Part shown: positions 6,361-6,503 of the stretch, one piece after another
Layout of the letters: every line of letters begins with the position of its first letter
Numbering within the stretch: position 1 is the stretch's first letter
Notes under the pieces: model-generated
What the model saw: the letters and a program-made list of their open reading frames with translations, nothing else
Database searches by the model: none
Told to the model about the DNA's origin: nothing
Assembly (NCBI GenBank): GCA_002771395.1
Contig: PCSS01000174.1
Coordinates: forward strand, 1 to 6,503
Reading direction: 5' to 3'
Source: Bacteroidetes bacterium CG23_combo_of_CG06-09_8_20_14_all_32_9
GTDB taxonomy: Bacteria > Bacteroidota > Bacteroidia > Bacteroidales > GWA2-32-17
Length of the DNA: 6,503 nucleotides
Translations under genes and position numbers: made by a program

Positions 6361-6503
6361 GTGTTTATATTTTTGTAATTTGTTGTTCAAAAAAAACTCA
6401 CTGTCATTTAATAGTCATACATAGTCATTCAATTGTTTCATTGTTTCAAGGACAAAAACGACATACACGACATTAACCCCGTTAGATAATCGCTTGATTT
6501 AGG
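6361..6503. other. Non-coding right edge with short tandem duplications
   Basis: This stretch upstream of the minus-strand gene pair has no supported gene. It contains three small duplications in a row: ATAGTCAT at 6411-6418 and 6421-6428 (with a further GTCAT at 6403-6407), ATTGTTTC at 6432-6439 and 6440-6447, and ACGACAT at 6458-6464 and 6467-6473. No minus-strand match to the Bacteroidetes -7 element (CAAAnnTA on the plus strand) is present, so the promoter for the dprA unit is either unconventional or beyond the window. Confidence 0.5.
6411..6473. repeat. Cluster of three short tandem duplications
   Basis: Adjacent direct repeats have periods of 10 (ATAGTCAT), 8 (ATTGTTTC) and 9 bases (ACGACAT). 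Part of the middle one, TGTTTCATTGTT (6434-6445), also occurs at 4391-4402 on the other side of the dprA unit. The different units at similar spacing suggest local slippage or a dispersed intergenic element; function is unknown. Confidence 0.4.

Noticed and set aside
6361..6390. Start of the membrane-protein gene at TTG 6390
   Set aside because: The ATG at 6360 leaves a complete first membrane segment, and the ten extra residues are polar with no added support; the longer form cannot be fully excluded.

Overview
The window reads as a chromosomal segment from an AT-rich member of the Bacteroidota, probably a Bacteroidales-like or related environmental lineage. The evidence is a DUF4270 lipoprotein (a family I know only from this phylum), a short single-domain glycogen-synthase-like protein of the kind found in Bacteroidetes, a TAnnTTTG-type promoter element (TAACTTTG) before the first gene, and a general lack of strong Shine-Dalgarno sequences. 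I see no phage, IS element, CRISPR array, tRNA or rRNA.

Layout. Positions 1-218 are an AT-rich leader with one good candidate promoter. Three genes follow on the plus strand: a 274-aa GT5 N-terminal-domain protein (219-1043), a DUF4270 lipoprotein (1054-2337; TTG start, 10 bases after the previous stop) and glmS (2420-4255, 82 bases further on). Positions 4256-4738 separate these from a convergent pair. This stretch holds short imperfect repeats, a doubtful 45-residue reading frame and an AT-rich hairpin. On the minus strand, a two-transmembrane protein of unknown function (6360-5872) overlaps dprA (5875-4739) by four bases (ATGA), so the two are probably translationally coupled. Positions 6361-6503 hold short tandem duplications and no gene.

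How the genes fit together. GlmS makes glucosamine-6-phosphate, the entry to peptidoglycan, LPS and other amino-sugar polymers. The DUF4270 protein is predicted to be an envelope lipoprotein. The GT5-like protein has the fold of ADP-glucose-dependent synthases but lacks the N-terminal nucleotide-sugar loop and the whole C-terminal domain, so it is probably not a working glycogen synthase. The plus-strand cluster is therefore plausibly linked to cell-envelope or sugar metabolism, but only GlmS has a firmly known function. The minus-strand pair joins a DNA-uptake/recombination factor (DprA) to a small membrane protein.

Nothing here amounts to a clear new defence or mobile system. The items most worth a second look are the degenerate GT5 protein in its gene neighbourhood, the membrane protein coupled to dprA, the A10 tract inside dprA, and the related repeat debris on both sides of the dprA unit.
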